A program made the translations under genes and the position numbers. Under the pieces are notes generated by a model. The model was not told where the DNA came from. It was given only the letters and a program-made list of their open reading frames with translations, and searched no databases. A stretch of 64,000 nucleotides of DNA. It comes from Rhizobiales bacterium YIM 77505 (GTDB taxonomy: Bacteria > Pseudomonadota > Alphaproteobacteria > Rhizobiales > Beijerinckiaceae). This document shows, piece after piece, positions 7,967-16,908 of the stretch (positions within the stretch are counted from its first letter, which is position 1; every line of letters begins with the position of its first letter). The DNA is taken from NCBI GenBank assembly GCA_000745135.1, contig JQNH01000001.1, forward strand, positions 2,418,001-2,482,000, in the 5' to 3' direction.

Positions 7967-9005
7967 AGCGCGCTTCGGTTTAGCGGAATTGGATTCCGTT
8001 TGAGGTCGGGGTGTGATTCAAGATCTGTGCTGGGGGAGGCCAGCATTGGATGACACGACCCTACTCTGAGGATTTGCGCGAACGGGCTGTGGCCCGCTAC
8101 GAGGCGGGCGCGACGACGCGGGCGGTGGCGGCGGCGCTCAGGATCAGCCCGTCCTGCATCTCGAAGTGGATGAAGCGCAAGCGCGAGACGGGCTCGCTGG
8201 CGCCCGACCAAGTCGGCGGCCACAAGAAACCCAAGCTCCGCGGAGAGCTGGCCGAGTGGCTGCGCGAGCGCTGCCGGTCCGGACCGTTTACGACCCGCGG
8301 CTTGGTGATGGAACTGGCCGAACGCGGCATTAAGAGCGACCGCCGCGCCGTCTGGGTCTTCCTGCACGCCGAAGGACTGAGCTTCAAAAAAAACCGTGCT
8401 GCCGGCCGAGCAGACGCGGCCTGACATCGCCCGCAGGCGGGCGCGCTGGAAGGCCCATCAGGGCCGCATCGATGCAAGGCGGCTCGTCTTCATCGACGAG
8501 ACATGGGTCAAGACCAATATGGCGCCCCTGCGAGGCTGGGGACCGCGCGGCCAGCGCCTTGCGGCCCGCGTGCCGCACGGCCACTGGAAGACGCTCACCT
8601 TCATCGCCGCGCTTCGCGCCGATCGCATCGATGCTCCCTGGATCATCGACGGCCCGATCAACGGCGAGCTGTTCACCCTCTATGTCGAGAAGGTGCTCGT
8701 TCCGACGCTCGCTCCGGGTGACGTCGTCGTCCTCGACAATCTCGGCAGCCACAAAGGGCAAGCCGCGCGACGCGCCGTCCGGGCCGCCGGCGCCCATCTT
8801 CTGTTCCTGCCCCCCTACAGCCCCGACCTGAACCCGATCGAGCAGCTCTTCGCCAAGCTCAAGCACCTGATCCGCAGGGCCGAAGCCCGCACCGTCGAGG
8901 CCACCTGGCGAAAGCTGGGCGACCTTCTCGAGCTCTTCCCACCCACGGAATGCGCCAACTACCTGACAAACGCCGGCTATGCTTCCGTCTAAACAGAGCG
9001 TGCTC
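7966..9005 (+). mobile_element. IS630-family (Tc1/mariner-like) insertion sequence
   Basis: Imperfect terminal repeats begin GAGCGCGCT (7966) and, read inward from the right end, GAGCACGCT (9005). They align over about 22 bases with one gap at each side. Both ends are flanked by TA (7964-7965 and 9006-9007), the TA duplication typical of this superfamily. The interior is a transposase in two frames. The second frame stops inside the right repeat. The element lies between nfi and the MaoC gene and appears not to break a gene. Confidence 0.88.
8050..8992 (+). CDS. IS630-family transposase in two frames (A8 slippage site or frameshift)
   Basis: The first frame (8050-8424, 124 aa) encodes the helix-turn-helix half (TRPYSEDLRERAVARYEAG, then SPSCISKWMKR). 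The second (to 8992) encodes the DDE half: Asp in LVFIDETWVKTNM, Asp in VVLDNLGSHKG and Glu in SPDLNPIEQLF. The frames meet at a run of eight A residues (8386-8393). Seven would give one continuous protein reading FKKTVLPAEQ. Production of the full enzyme would need +1 ribosomal frameshifting or slippage that drops one A, both reported in this superfamily. A simple inactivating insertion is the alternative. The catalytic residues are otherwise intact. Confidence 0.85.
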
Positions 9006-9109
9006 TAGCGACCTGCCCAGCATCCGCGCGCGGCTCGCATGCGAGGGGCGACTAGCGTGTCGGGCGCAAAGCCGCCATAACCGGCCTTGTCGCCCTGAAA
9101 CGAGCCGCC

Positions 9110-10114
9110 ATGCCCCATCTCTTCTTCGAGGATTTCGAGCCCGGCGCCACGGATCTTGCCGGCTCCGTCATGGTCACGAAGGAGGCCATCGTCGCCTTCG
9201 CCCGCGACTACGATCCCCAGCCCTTCCACGTCGACGAAGCGGCGGCCCGCACCAGCTTCGCGGGCGGGCTGATCGCGTCGGGCTGGCACAGCTGCGCCCT
9301 GCTGATGCGCCTTGTTGCCGAGGGCTTCATCCTGGACTCAAGCTCGATGGGCGCTCCCGGCATCGAGGAGGTGAAGTGGTTGAAGCCCGTCCGCCCTGGC
9401 GACACGCTGCGCGCGCGGCGCACGGTTCTCGAGACGAAAGCATCCCGCAGCCGGCCGGAAATGGGGCTCGTGCGCGTCCGCTTCGAACTTCTCAACCAGG
9501 CGGACGAGGTCGTCATGACGCAAGCAAACTGGCTCATGATGGGGCGGCGGGATGGGCCGCCTGCCGCGCCTCGCAGCGCGGCCGTCGAGCGTCCCGCCCC
9601 ATCGCCTCCGCCCCGCCCTGGCGCATCGCCTGCGGATGACGGGATGGCCTTCGAGGATGTCGCCGTCGGGTCCGTCGCTGAGCTCGGCAGCCACACCTTC
9701 ACGGCGGACGCGATCATCCGCTTCGCCCAGGAATTCGATCCACAGCCGTTCCATGTCGATCCCGAAGCGGCCAAGCGAAGCCATTTTGGAGGCCTCTGCG
9801 CCTCGGGCTGGCATACGGCGGCGGCTTGGATGCGTCGTCTTGTCGACCACCGCGAGCGCCTGCGCGAGAGGGTGCTCGCGCGAGGCGGGCGCCCTGTCGC
9901 TTATGGCCCCTCGCCCGGGTTTCGCGATTTGCGCTGGCTGAAGCCGGTCTATGCCGGCGACACGCTCACTTTCTATACGCGGGTTGTCGACAAGCGATCC
10001 TCCGCCTCGCGCCCGGAATGGGGCCTCGTGTTCAGCCACAACACCGGCTACAACCAGCATGGGGAGCTTGTCTTCGAGTTCTCCAGCACGGGCTTTGTCG
10101 AACGGCGAGGCTGA
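9110..10114 (+). CDS. Double-hotdog MaoC-family dehydratase
   Basis: Contains two tandem MaoC-like hotdog domains (about residues 1-145 and 180-330) joined by a Pro/Ala-rich linker. Each repeats the hydratase signature: FARDYDPQPFHVDEAAA then FAGGLIASGWH in the first, and FAQEFDPQPFHVDPEAA then FGGLCASGWH in the second. The Asp/His pair of R-hydratases is thus present in both halves. These enzymes hydrate enoyl-CoA or related thioesters; the substrate is not deducible here. At 334 residues it is a fusion relative to the common single-domain form of about 150. It converges on the aldolase gene. Confidence 0.88.
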   Translation: MPHLFFEDFEPGATDLAGSVMVTKEAIVAFARDYDPQPFHVDEAAARTSFAGGLIASGWHSCALLMRLVAEGFILDSSSMGAPGIEEVKWLKPVRPGDTLRARRTVLETKASRSRPEMGLVRVRFELLNQADEVVMTQANWLMMGRRDGPPAAPRSAAVERPAPSPPPRPGASPADDGMAFEDVAVGSVAELGSHTFTADAIIRFAQEFDPQPFHVDPEAAKRSHFGGLCASGWHTAAAWMRRLVDHRERLRERVLARGGRPVAYGPSPGFRDLRWLKPVYAGDTLTFYTRVVDKRSSASRPEWGLVFSHNTGYNQHGELVFEFSSTGFVERRG

Positions 10115-10176
10115 CGCGTGGGCTCAAGGCGCCCCTTCGGCTTGCTCATCGGCTTTCGCAGGCGCGCGGCGTAGTC

Positions 10177-10836
10177 TCAGCCCGCCTTCCCATAGTCCGC
10201 GAACTTCGCCGCTACGCGTTCCATCTCCTCAGCATCGAGGATGACGGGATCGAGCCGGGCGGCGAGAAGGGCAAGATATTGCCCGGCCAGGTTCTCGACC
10301 TCCATGGCAATCGCATGGGCGCCGTCCAGGCTCGCGCCGAGGGCGATCACGCCGTGGTTCGCGAGGAGCACGGCCTTGCGGCCGTCGAGCGCCCGCACGG
10401 CATTCTCCGCCAGGGCCTGTGTTCCGAAGGTGGCGTATTCCGCGCAACGGATGTCCGGACCGCCGCAGAACGCGATCATGTAGTGGAAGGCGGGAATGGA
10501 CCGTCGCGCGCACGACAACGCCGTGGCCTTCAGGCTGTGAGTGTGAACGATCGCCCGCGCATCGACGCGCGCGCGGTAGATGGCCGTGTGAAAGGGCCAC
10601 TCCGAGGAGGGCCGGCGGCGACCGCCATCCGGCTTGCCGTCCAGAGTGAGCCTGACGATGTCCTCCGGCTGCATCTCAGCGTAGGGCTGGCCGGAGGGGG
10701 TGATCAGAAGGCCGTCTCCAAGGCGCGCGGAAATGTTGCCCGATTTGGAGGGGCAGAAGCCCGCGCGGTCGAGGGCCTGCGCCACGCGGACGATGGCCTC
10801 GCGCAGCTCCCTCTCCGTCCCGGGGGCCGTCATCAC
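10177..10836 (-). CDS. Class II aldolase/adducin family protein, probable 5-methylthioribulose-1-phosphate (DHAP-shunt) aldolase
   Basis: A zinc-dependent fuculose-phosphate-type aldolase. It shows GNISAR near the N-terminus, the metal ligands HTH in [13 protein letters not shown] (near residue 95), and [10 protein letters not shown] (near 160). At 219 residues it has the aldolase rather than the adducin length. It overlaps the mtnA stop (GTG at 10836 or ATG at 10833, within GTGATG). MtnB dehydratases belong to the same superfamily, but no mtnC/mtnD/enolase genes follow, so an aldolase like Ald2 that yields DHAP and an aldehyde is the better reading. That role is inferred from context. Confidence 0.82.
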   Translation of the reverse strand: MMTAPGTERELREAIVRVAQALDRAGFCPSKSGNISARLGDGLLITPSGQPYAEMQPEDIVRLTLDGKPDGGRRRPSSEWPFHTAIYRARVDARAIVHTHSLKATALSCARRSIPAFHYMIAFCGGPDIRCAEYATFGTQALAENAVRALDGRKAVLLANHGVIALGASLDGAHAIAMEVENLAGQYLALLAARLDPVILDAEEMERVAAKFADYGKAG

Positions 10837-11930
10837 GCGGCGGCTCTCTCAGGATAAAGGGAAAGCAGGCCCTCGCGGCTTGCCGGCGCCACGCCGCGCT
10901 CGGTGATGAGGCCGGTGATGAGGCGCGCCGGCGTCACGTCGAAGGCGGGATTGGCCGCCAGACTGCCGGGGGCGACGACCTCGATCGTGTGGAGAGCGCC
11001 ATCCTCCGCGCGCCCGGTCATGTGGGTGACCTCGCGCGCCGCGCGTTCCTCGATCGGGATGTCGCGTACCCCGTCGGCGATCGACCAGTCGATGGTCGAG
11101 AAGGGCAGCGCCACATAGAACGGCACGCCGTTGTCATGGGCTGCCAGGGCCTTGAGATAGGTACCGATCTTGTTGGCGACATCGCCATTCGCCGCCGTGC
11201 GGTCGCTCCCGACGATGCACAGGTCCACCTCGCCCTCCTGCATGAGGTGACCGCCGGCATTGTCCACGATCACCGTATGCGGAACCCCGTGGGCGCCGAG
11301 TTCGAAGGCCGTGAGCGCGGCGCCCTGGCTGCGGGGCCTCGTCTCGTCGACCCAGACATGGACGTTGATGCCTTGATCATGCGCCCTGTAGATCGGCGCC
11401 AGCGCCGTGCCCCAGTCCACGGTCGCCAGCCACCCGGCATTGCAGTGGGTGAGGATGTTGACGGGCCTGGCGTCCTTTCGGGCCGCGATCTGGGCGATGA
11501 TCCGCGCGCCGTGCTCGCCGATGGCCCGGCAGCAGTCCACATCCTCGTCGCAGATGAATGCGGCTTCGGCAAAGGCGCGCTCCTCCCGCTCGGAGCTTGA
11601 GACCGCCCTGAGGACGCGCCCCATCCGCTGCAAGGCCCAGTGGAGGTTGACGGCGGTCGGCCTTGTTGCGCCAAGCGTGGCGATGGCGTGCGCAAGGTGG
11701 TCGTCCGAGGGATCGACGCGCATGGCGAGAGCCACGCCATAGGCGGCGGTCGCGCCGATGAGCGGCGCGCCACGCACCACCATGGAGCGGATCGCCTCCG
11801 CCGCCTCCGTCATCGTCTCCAGCCGCTTGAGCGCGAAGGCGAAGGGGAGCTTCGTCTGGTCGATGACCAGGACGCCCCGCCCGTCCTCGCTAGGCCAGAT
11901 GCTGCGATAATGGCGGCCTTCGATCCTCAT
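10833..11930 (-). CDS. mtnA: S-methyl-5-thioribose-1-phosphate isomerase
   Basis: Interconverts 5-methylthioribose-1-phosphate and 5-methylthioribulose-1-phosphate; many homologues also accept 5-deoxyribose-1-phosphate. At 365 residues it is typical of the eIF2B-alpha-like isomerase family. Recognised segments include [17 protein letters not shown] (near residue 50), [19 protein letters not shown] with the catalytic Cys (near 160), and [18 protein letters not shown] (near 195). It sits between apt and the class II aldolase on the same strand and overlaps the aldolase start, so the two are translationally coupled. Confidence 0.95.
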   Translation of the reverse strand: MRIEGRHYRSIWPSEDGRGVLVIDQTKLPFAFALKRLETMTEAAEAIRSMVVRGAPLIGATAAYGVALAMRVDPSDDHLAHAIATLGATRPTAVNLHWALQRMGRVLRAVSSSEREERAFAEAAFICDEDVDCCRAIGEHGARIIAQIAARKDARPVNILTHCNAGWLATVDWGTALAPIYRAHDQGINVHVWVDETRPRSQGAALTAFELGAHGVPHTVIVDNAGGHLMQEGEVDLCIVGSDRTAANGDVANKIGTYLKALAAHDNGVPFYVALPFSTIDWSIADGVRDIPIEERAAREVTHMTGRAEDGALHTIEVVAPGSLAANPAFDVTPARLITGLITERGVAPASREGLLSLYPERAAA

Positions 11931-11967
11931 CCCCGGTCGTGCCTCCTCTCCTGCCCCGAGCCGCCGT

Positions 11968-12519
11968 TCAGTGCCCCTCGAAGCTGACGAGAGTCCGCAC
12001 GCTCACGCCCAGCTCCCTCAGCTTCTGCGCTCCGCCGAGGTCCGGCAAGTCGATGACGAAGCAGGCCGCGACGACATTGGCGCCGATCTGTCGCAAGAGG
12101 TTCACCGCGGCTACGGCCGTTCCGCCGGTGGCGATGAGATCGTCGACGAGGATGACCCGCTCCTCCTGCCCGATCGCGTCAGTGTGGATCTCCATTTCGT
12201 CGACGCCATATTCCAGCGAATAGGCGATCCGCACCGTCTGATGCGGCAGCTTGCCCTTCTTGCGGATCGGCACGAAGCCCGCCGAGAGCTGATGGGCCAC
12301 GGCGCCGCCGAGGATGAAGCCCCGCGCTTCTATGCCCGCCACCTTGTCCACCTTGCCGCCGGCATAAGGATGGACCAGCTCGTCGACGGCGCGGCGGAAG
12401 GCCCGGGCGTCGCCCAAGAGCGTCGTGATATCCCGGAAGATGATGCCGGGCTTCGGGTAGTCGGGGATCGAGCGGATGGCCGCCTTGAGGTCCGTCATGA
12501 GCCGCTGATCCATGGGCAT
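11968..12519 (-). CDS. apt: Adenine phosphoribosyltransferase
   Basis: Converts adenine and PRPP to AMP and pyrophosphate in the cytoplasm. The PRPP-binding motif [17 protein letters not shown] lies near residues 122-138, and [18 protein letters not shown] at the N-terminus is characteristic of bacterial Apt. At 183 residues it is full length. An internal ATG seven codons in is a possible alternative start. Its position between mtnP and mtnA fits well: MtnP releases adenine from methylthioadenosine and Apt recovers it. Confidence 0.95.
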   Translation of the reverse strand: MPMDQRLMTDLKAAIRSIPDYPKPGIIFRDITTLLGDARAFRRAVDELVHPYAGGKVDKVAGIEARGFILGGAVAHQLSAGFVPIRKKGKLPHQTVRIAYSLEYGVDEMEIHTDAIGQEERVILVDDLIATGGTAVAAVNLLRQIGANVVAACFVIDLPDLGGAQKLRELGVSVRTLVSFEGH

Positions 12520-12689
12520 GTCCTATCAGGTCCGGCTTTGTCGTCCCGCAGGCGCTGAGCGTGCGCCTGAGACGCGACCGGCCCCGTTCCATCAGATGGA
12601 TTGGATATCCGCCCCGAAGGCACTTCGCCGCCCGGGACAACGGTCCCTATTATGGTCCGGGGCGGGAAACGCAACAAGGAGAGTGCATC

Positions 12690-12866
12690 ATGGCGGAACC
12701 GGGTTACCGCGTCGTCGTGGCCGACATCGACATCCCCTTCACCCGGCTCGTCGCCTTCCTGGTGAAGCTGGCCTTCGCTTCCATTCCGGCCGCGATCATC
12801 GTCATCGTCGTCCTGCGCCTCATCGGCTGGGTGATCGGGCGCCTGTTCCTCGGCTGGCCCTATTGA
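12690..12866 (+). CDS. Small membrane protein of unknown function (58 aa)
   Basis: The ATG at 12690 has a strong AAGGAGAG seven bases upstream, so I prefer it to the longer upstream frame. After a short polar start (AEPGYRVVVADIDIPFTRL), two hydrophobic stretches (LVAFLVKLAFASIPAAIIVI and VVLRLIGWVIGRLFLG) suggest one or two membrane helices. It runs opposite to its neighbours apt and mtnP, and its 3' end faces mtnP. No named family recognised; function unknown. Confidence 0.75.
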   Translation: MAEPGYRVVVADIDIPFTRLVAFLVKLAFASIPAAIIVIVVLRLIGWVIGRLFLGWPY

Positions 12867-12890
12867 TCGCCCCTCCTCCGCCGAACCGGA

Positions 12891-13772
12891 TCAGACCTTG
12901 CCGCCGAGCACCCTCCCCGCCACTGCGTCGAGCTTGGCCACGAGCCCCGGGTCGCGGGCCTGCGGGGCGGTGATGAAGGCGGTGTCGAGGGCGCGATCCG
13001 AGCCCACCGGGCAGGGCTCGCGTTCGGCCGGAAAATCCCGGGCCAGGCGCGCGACGAGGCGCGCCGCCTTCTCCGCATTTTCCATCAAGACCTTGACGAT
13101 GGCAGCAACCTCGACCGCGTCGTGATCCGGGTGCCAGCAATCGTAGTCGGTCACCATGGCAACGGTGGCGTAGGTGATCTCCGCCTCGCGGGCGAGCTTG
13201 GCCTCTGGCATCGCCGTCATGCCGATCACGTCGTAGCCGAGGCCCTTGTAGGTCAGCGACTCGGCATAAGACGAGAATTGCGGCCCCTCCATGCACAGAT
13301 AAGTGCCGCCGCGCCGGATCGCGATCCCCTCGGCGGCAGCCGCCTCGGCGATCCTGTCCTGCAGGCGGGGGCCGACCGGGTGAGCCATCGACACATGCGC
13401 CACGCAGCCATTGCCGAAGAATGAGCTCTCGCGGCGGAAGGTCCGATCAACGAACTGGTCGACGAGGACGAAGAGGCCAGGGTGGAGCTCGTCCTTGAAC
13501 GAGCCGCAGGCCGAGACGGAGACGAGGTCGGTGACCCCCGCCCGCTTCAGGGCGTCGATATTGGCCCGGTAATTGATCCCGGAGGGCGACAGCCGGTGCC
13601 CGCGCCCATGGCGCGCAAGGAAGACCACCTCCGTCTGCCCGATGCGCCCAAATCGGAGGGCGTCGGACGGCTCTCCCCAGGGCGAAGCAATGCGCTCCTC
13701 GCGAATGTCCTCGAGCCCGGGCAGGTCATAAACCCCCGACCCGCCGATGATGCCGAGCACCGCCTTCGCCAT
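12891..13772 (-). CDS. mtnP: S-methyl-5'-thioadenosine phosphorylase
   Basis: Cleaves methylthioadenosine (and often 5'-deoxyadenosine) with phosphate to adenine and the 5-substituted ribose-1-phosphate. The protein opens with LGIIGGSGVYDL and carries FLARHGRGHRLSPSGINYRAN (phosphate/ribose site) and YLCMEGPQFSS...IGMTAMPEAKLAREAE, all typical of MTAP-type phosphorylases. ATG 13772 is preferred over TTG 13781. Length is 293 residues. It starts the minus-strand salvage group mtnP, apt, mtnA, aldolase, although the small plus-strand gene lies between mtnP and apt. Confidence 0.94.
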   Translation of the reverse strand: MAKAVLGIIGGSGVYDLPGLEDIREERIASPWGEPSDALRFGRIGQTEVVFLARHGRGHRLSPSGINYRANIDALKRAGVTDLVSVSACGSFKDELHPGLFVLVDQFVDRTFRRESSFFGNGCVAHVSMAHPVGPRLQDRIAEAAAAEGIAIRRGGTYLCMEGPQFSSYAESLTYKGLGYDVIGMTAMPEAKLAREAEITYATVAMVTDYDCWHPDHDAVEVAAIVKVLMENAEKAARLVARLARDFPAEREPCPVGSDRALDTAFITAPQARDPGLVAKLDAVAGRVLGGKV

Positions 13773-13801
13773 GGTCCCCAACCCCGTCCCGCCGCTTGCA
13801 G

Positions 13802-13827
13802 AAAAAAGGGCCCGGCGAGGGCCCTTT
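13802..13827 (-). terminator. Intrinsic terminator of the petABC operon
   Basis: On the minus strand a perfect 9-bp stem (AAAGGGCCC with GGGCCCTTT, loop TCGCC) runs straight into a six-T tract. It lies between petC and mtnP and separates the cytochrome bc1 transcript from the salvage genes. Confidence 0.88.
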
Positions 13828-13847
13828 CGTGACTTCGGCTGCGACGC

Positions 13848-14729
13848 CTAGCCCGGCCCCTTGAACGTGGTGACCGGCCGATCCTCGATCTCGCCGCCGA
13901 CGTCCGCCCAGACCTTCTTCTTCGTGAAGTACATGAGGCCGGTCAACAGGAGAAGGAAGGCGATGACGATGAAGCCGAGGCGCTTGCGGGCCTCAAGATG
14001 GGGCTCCGCCGCCCAGGCGAGGAAGGCGGTCACGTCCTTGGCGTATTGGGCCACCGTCTCCGGAACCACGGGTTGGCCGTTCGGGCCCTTCGGGTACTCC
14101 ACCTGCCCGTCGCTCAGGGGCTTCGGCATGGCGATGATATGGCCGGGATAATACTTGTTGTAATAGCCGCCGGCCGGCACCTCCACGCCTTGCGGCGGAT
14201 CCTCATAGCCGGTGAGGAGCGCAGTAAGATAATCGGCGCCGTTCTCGGAATATTGCCGGAGAGCGTCGAGAATGAACCATGGGAAGCCGCGCTCATAGGT
14301 GCGCGCCTTCACCATCAGCGAGAGGTCGGGCGGCGCCTTGCCGCCATTGGCAGCCGCGGCCGCCTGTTCGTTCGGGAAGGTCCAAGGGAAAGCGTCTGCC
14401 GGCCGGCCCGGCCGCTCGAACATCTCGCCCGAATCGTTCGGGCCATCCTTGATCTTGTACTCGGCCGCAAGCGCCCGCACCTGCGCCGCCGAGAACTCGG
14501 GCCCGCCGGGCTCGGAGAGGTTCCGGAAGCGGACATATTTGATGTTGTGACAGGCCTGGCAGACCTCCCGATAAACCTTGAAGCCGCGCTGAAGCTGCGC
14601 GCGGTCATAGGTCCCGAACGGCCCCTGCCAGGACCAGTTGAGCTGCGGCGGCACCGGGGTTTCCCCTGCGGCGTGCGCCGCTCCGGCGAGGCCGGCAAAG
14701 ACGAGGGCGAGGCAAGCGATCTTCTTCAT
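13848..14729 (-). CDS. petC: Cytochrome c1 of the bc1 complex
   Basis: The haem-carrying electron acceptor subunit of ubiquinol:cytochrome c reductase, facing the periplasm and anchored by a C-terminal helix. It has a signal peptide (IACLALVFAGLAGAAHA), the haem site CQACH near residue 57, a Met ligand region at HIIAMPKPL, and the tail helix FIVIAFLLLLTGLMYF. At 293 residues it has normal length. It follows cytochrome b by 18 bases as a separate gene, in contrast to the fused fbcH of Bradyrhizobium. Confidence 0.96.
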   Translation of the reverse strand: MKKIACLALVFAGLAGAAHAAGETPVPPQLNWSWQGPFGTYDRAQLQRGFKVYREVCQACHNIKYVRFRNLSEPGGPEFSAAQVRALAAEYKIKDGPNDSGEMFERPGRPADAFPWTFPNEQAAAAANGGKAPPDLSLMVKARTYERGFPWFILDALRQYSENGADYLTALLTGYEDPPQGVEVPAGGYYNKYYPGHIIAMPKPLSDGQVEYPKGPNGQPVVPETVAQYAKDVTAFLAWAAEPHLEARKRLGFIVIAFLLLLTGLMYFTKKKVWADVGGEIEDRPVTTFKGPG

Positions 14730-14747
14730 GGTTGCGTCCTCGTCCGA

Positions 14748-16025
14748 TCAGCCCTGGGTCTGCGGCGCAGCGGTGGCGCCGGCCGGCACCGGCGCAGCGG
14801 CCCCGCGCCCGAGCACCGACTCAACGATCGAGCCGGGCATCCGCTGCGGCCGCTCGAAGAGGCCGAGCAGCGGCAGGATGATGAGGAAATGGGCGAAGTA
14901 GTAGATCGTGGCGATGCGGGCCGCGATCACATAGCCGCCCTCGGCGGGCTTGGAGCCGAGCCAGCCGAGCAGGATGCATACGGCAAACCACACCCAGAAG
15001 AACTGCCGGTAGAGCGGCCGGTACACGGCGGAGCGGACCTTGGAAGTGTCGAGCCACGGCACGAGCGCCCAGATCAGGATGGCAGCGACCATTGCCACGA
15101 CGCCGCCGAGCTTGTCAGGCACCGCGCGCAGGATGGCGTAGAAGGGCAGGAAGTACCACTCAGGCACGATGTGGGAGGGCGTCACCGAGGGATTCGCCGG
15201 GATGTAGTTGTCCGCGTGGCCGAGGTAGTTCGGCATGTAGAACACCCACCAGGCGAAGAAGATGAGGAACAGGACGAGCGAGAAGCCGTCCTTCACGGTC
15301 ATGTAGGGGTGGAACGGCACGGCGTCCTTGCCCGACTTCATCTCGATGCCGGTCGGGTTGTTGTTGCCCGGCACGTGCAGCGCCCAGACATGGAGGATCA
15401 CCACGCCGAAGATCATGAACGGCAGGAGATAGTGAAGCGAGAAGAAGCGGTTGAGCGTCGGATTGCCGACGGAATAGCCGCCCCACAACAGGCTCACGAT
15501 GGTGTCGCCGATGATCGGCACGGCCGAGAACAGGTTGGTGATGACGGTGGCGCCCCAGAAGGACATCTGGCCCCAGGGCAGGACGTAGCCCATGAAGGCC
15601 GTCGCCATCATCAGGAGAAAGATGATGATGCCGAGGATGAACAGGACCTCGCGCGGTGCCTTGTAGGAGCCGTAATAGAAGTTGCGGAAGATGTGGATGT
15701 AGACCGCGACGAAGAACATCGACGCGCCGTTGGCGTGGAGATACCGCAACAGCCAGCCGTAGTTCACGTCGCGCATGATGCGCTCCACGGAATCGAACGC
15801 CAGATTGGCGTTCGGCGTGTAGTGCATCGCCAGCACGACGCCGGTGATGATCTGCATCACCAGCATGAAGAACAGGACGCCGCCGAAGGTCCACCAGTAG
15901 TTCAGGTTCCGGGGCACCGGAAAGGCGACGAAGGAGGAGTGGATCAGTCCTACGATCGGCAGGCGGCTTTCAAACCACTTGGCGAAAGCGCTCTTGGGCA
16001 CGTAGGTCGTGGCGTGTTTGCTCAT
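14748..16025 (-). CDS. petB: Cytochrome b of the bc1 complex
   Basis: The membrane core of ubiquinol:cytochrome c reductase, holding haems bL and bH and both quinone sites. The 425 residues form eight helices. Visible are the histidine-bearing helices near residues 95-112 and 195-215 ([20 protein letters not shown]), and the Qo-site motif [13 protein letters not shown] near residue 290. A short Pro/Ala tail follows the last helix. It lies between the Rieske and cytochrome c1 genes on one transcript. Confidence 0.97.
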   Translation of the reverse strand: MSKHATTYVPKSAFAKWFESRLPIVGLIHSSFVAFPVPRNLNYWWTFGGVLFFMLVMQIITGVVLAMHYTPNANLAFDSVERIMRDVNYGWLLRYLHANGASMFFVAVYIHIFRNFYYGSYKAPREVLFILGIIIFLLMMATAFMGYVLPWGQMSFWGATVITNLFSAVPIIGDTIVSLLWGGYSVGNPTLNRFFSLHYLLPFMIFGVVILHVWALHVPGNNNPTGIEMKSGKDAVPFHPYMTVKDGFSLVLFLIFFAWWVFYMPNYLGHADNYIPANPSVTPSHIVPEWYFLPFYAILRAVPDKLGGVVAMVAAILIWALVPWLDTSKVRSAVYRPLYRQFFWVWFAVCILLGWLGSKPAEGGYVIAARIATIYYFAHFLIILPLLGLFERPQRMPGSIVESVLGRGAAAPVPAGATAAPQTQG

Positions 16026-16064
16026 GATCGTCGCCTGTTCCGAGACTTCTCCGGCCTGAAGACC

Positions 16065-16610
16065 TTAGGCCGTGGCTCCCTCGCCGATGCGGATCTTGGT
16101 GTCGGACACGAAAGTGTAGGGCGGAATCGGCAGGTTGATCGGCGCCGGCCCCTGGCGGATGCGGCCCGAGGTGTCGAACACCGAGCCATGGCAGGGGCAG
16201 AACCAGCCCTTGAACTCGCCCTGCTGGCCGAGCGGCACGCAGCCGAGATGCGTGCAGTTGCCATACACCACGAGCCATTGCGCGTGGCCCTCCTTGACGC
16301 GCGCCGAGTCGGGCTGCGGGTCCTTGAGGGTGGCGAGGTTCACATCCTGCGCCGCCTTGATCTCCTCCTCCGTCCGGTGGCGGACGAAGATGAGCTTGCC
16401 GCGCCAGAACACCTTCACGATCTGGCCGGGCGCAATCGGCGTCAGGTCGAGCTCGACCGGAGCGCCCGCCGCCACCGTATCGGCATCGGGCGCAAGCGAC
16501 GAGACGAAGGGCCAGGCGAGCCCCGCCGCTCCGACCGCCGCCGCAGCGCCGGTGGCGATATAAAGGAAGTCGCGACGGGTCGGTTCGACGGAAGCGATCG
16601 AATCAGCCAC
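16065..16610 (-). CDS. petA: Ubiquinol-cytochrome c reductase Rieske iron-sulfur subunit
   Basis: Carries electrons from ubiquinol to cytochrome c1 through its [2Fe-2S] cluster. Both cluster boxes are intact: CTHLGC and CPCHGS, in the C-terminal third. The N-terminus is a Tat-type anchor (TRRDFLYIATGAAAAVGAAG), as expected for this subunit. I place the start at GTG 16610, preceded by GAGAG, because it gives the usual 181-residue protein. The frame stays open upstream to 16922 but that extension is Arg-rich and unlike the family. First gene of petABC. Confidence 0.94.
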   Translation of the reverse strand: MADSIASVEPTRRDFLYIATGAAAAVGAAGLAWPFVSSLAPDADTVAAGAPVELDLTPIAPGQIVKVFWRGKLIFVRHRTEEEIKAAQDVNLATLKDPQPDSARVKEGHAQWLVVYGNCTHLGCVPLGQQGEFKGWFCPCHGSVFDTSGRIRQGPAPINLPIPPYTFVSDTKIRIGEGATA

Positions 16611-16908
16611 GGGCTCTCTCAACTGGTTGGCGTGGACCGTGTCGCACGGCCCGAAGATAGAGGCGCTTTGGAAGCGCGAAAGCGCTGGGGACCAAGCACG
16701 CGCGCAAATGCGCATGCAATGCGACCCGGCGTCGCCGCGCGGGCGCTCTTTGGCATGGGCGGGCACGGCTGTCCATACCGCTGAGCTTCGTCCACAGCGC
16801 GGTGAGGCGCGACTTTCCATCGCCCCGCCACCTGCCCTCACTTGGCTTTCGCTGCGGCGCCGGATACTTCCGGCCGGAGAGGACACGAGCGCGAGGAGGA
16901 CGACGCCC
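16611..16908. promoter_or_regulatory. Divergent control region between petABC and a TRAP binding-protein gene
   Basis: About 300 bases with no credible gene. Toward the TRAP gene, TTGGCT (16842-16847) and TACTTC (16865-16870) lie 17 bases apart, a modest sigma-70-like pair. I found no convincing promoter motif toward petA. Placement as a shared regulatory region is inferred from the divergent genes. Confidence 0.35.

Noticed and set aside
13998-16784. A 928-codon open frame antisense to petABC
   Set aside because: Its product is His/Arg/Glu-rich low complexity typical of the complement of high-GC genes, while petC, petB and petA on the other strand have clear motifs.
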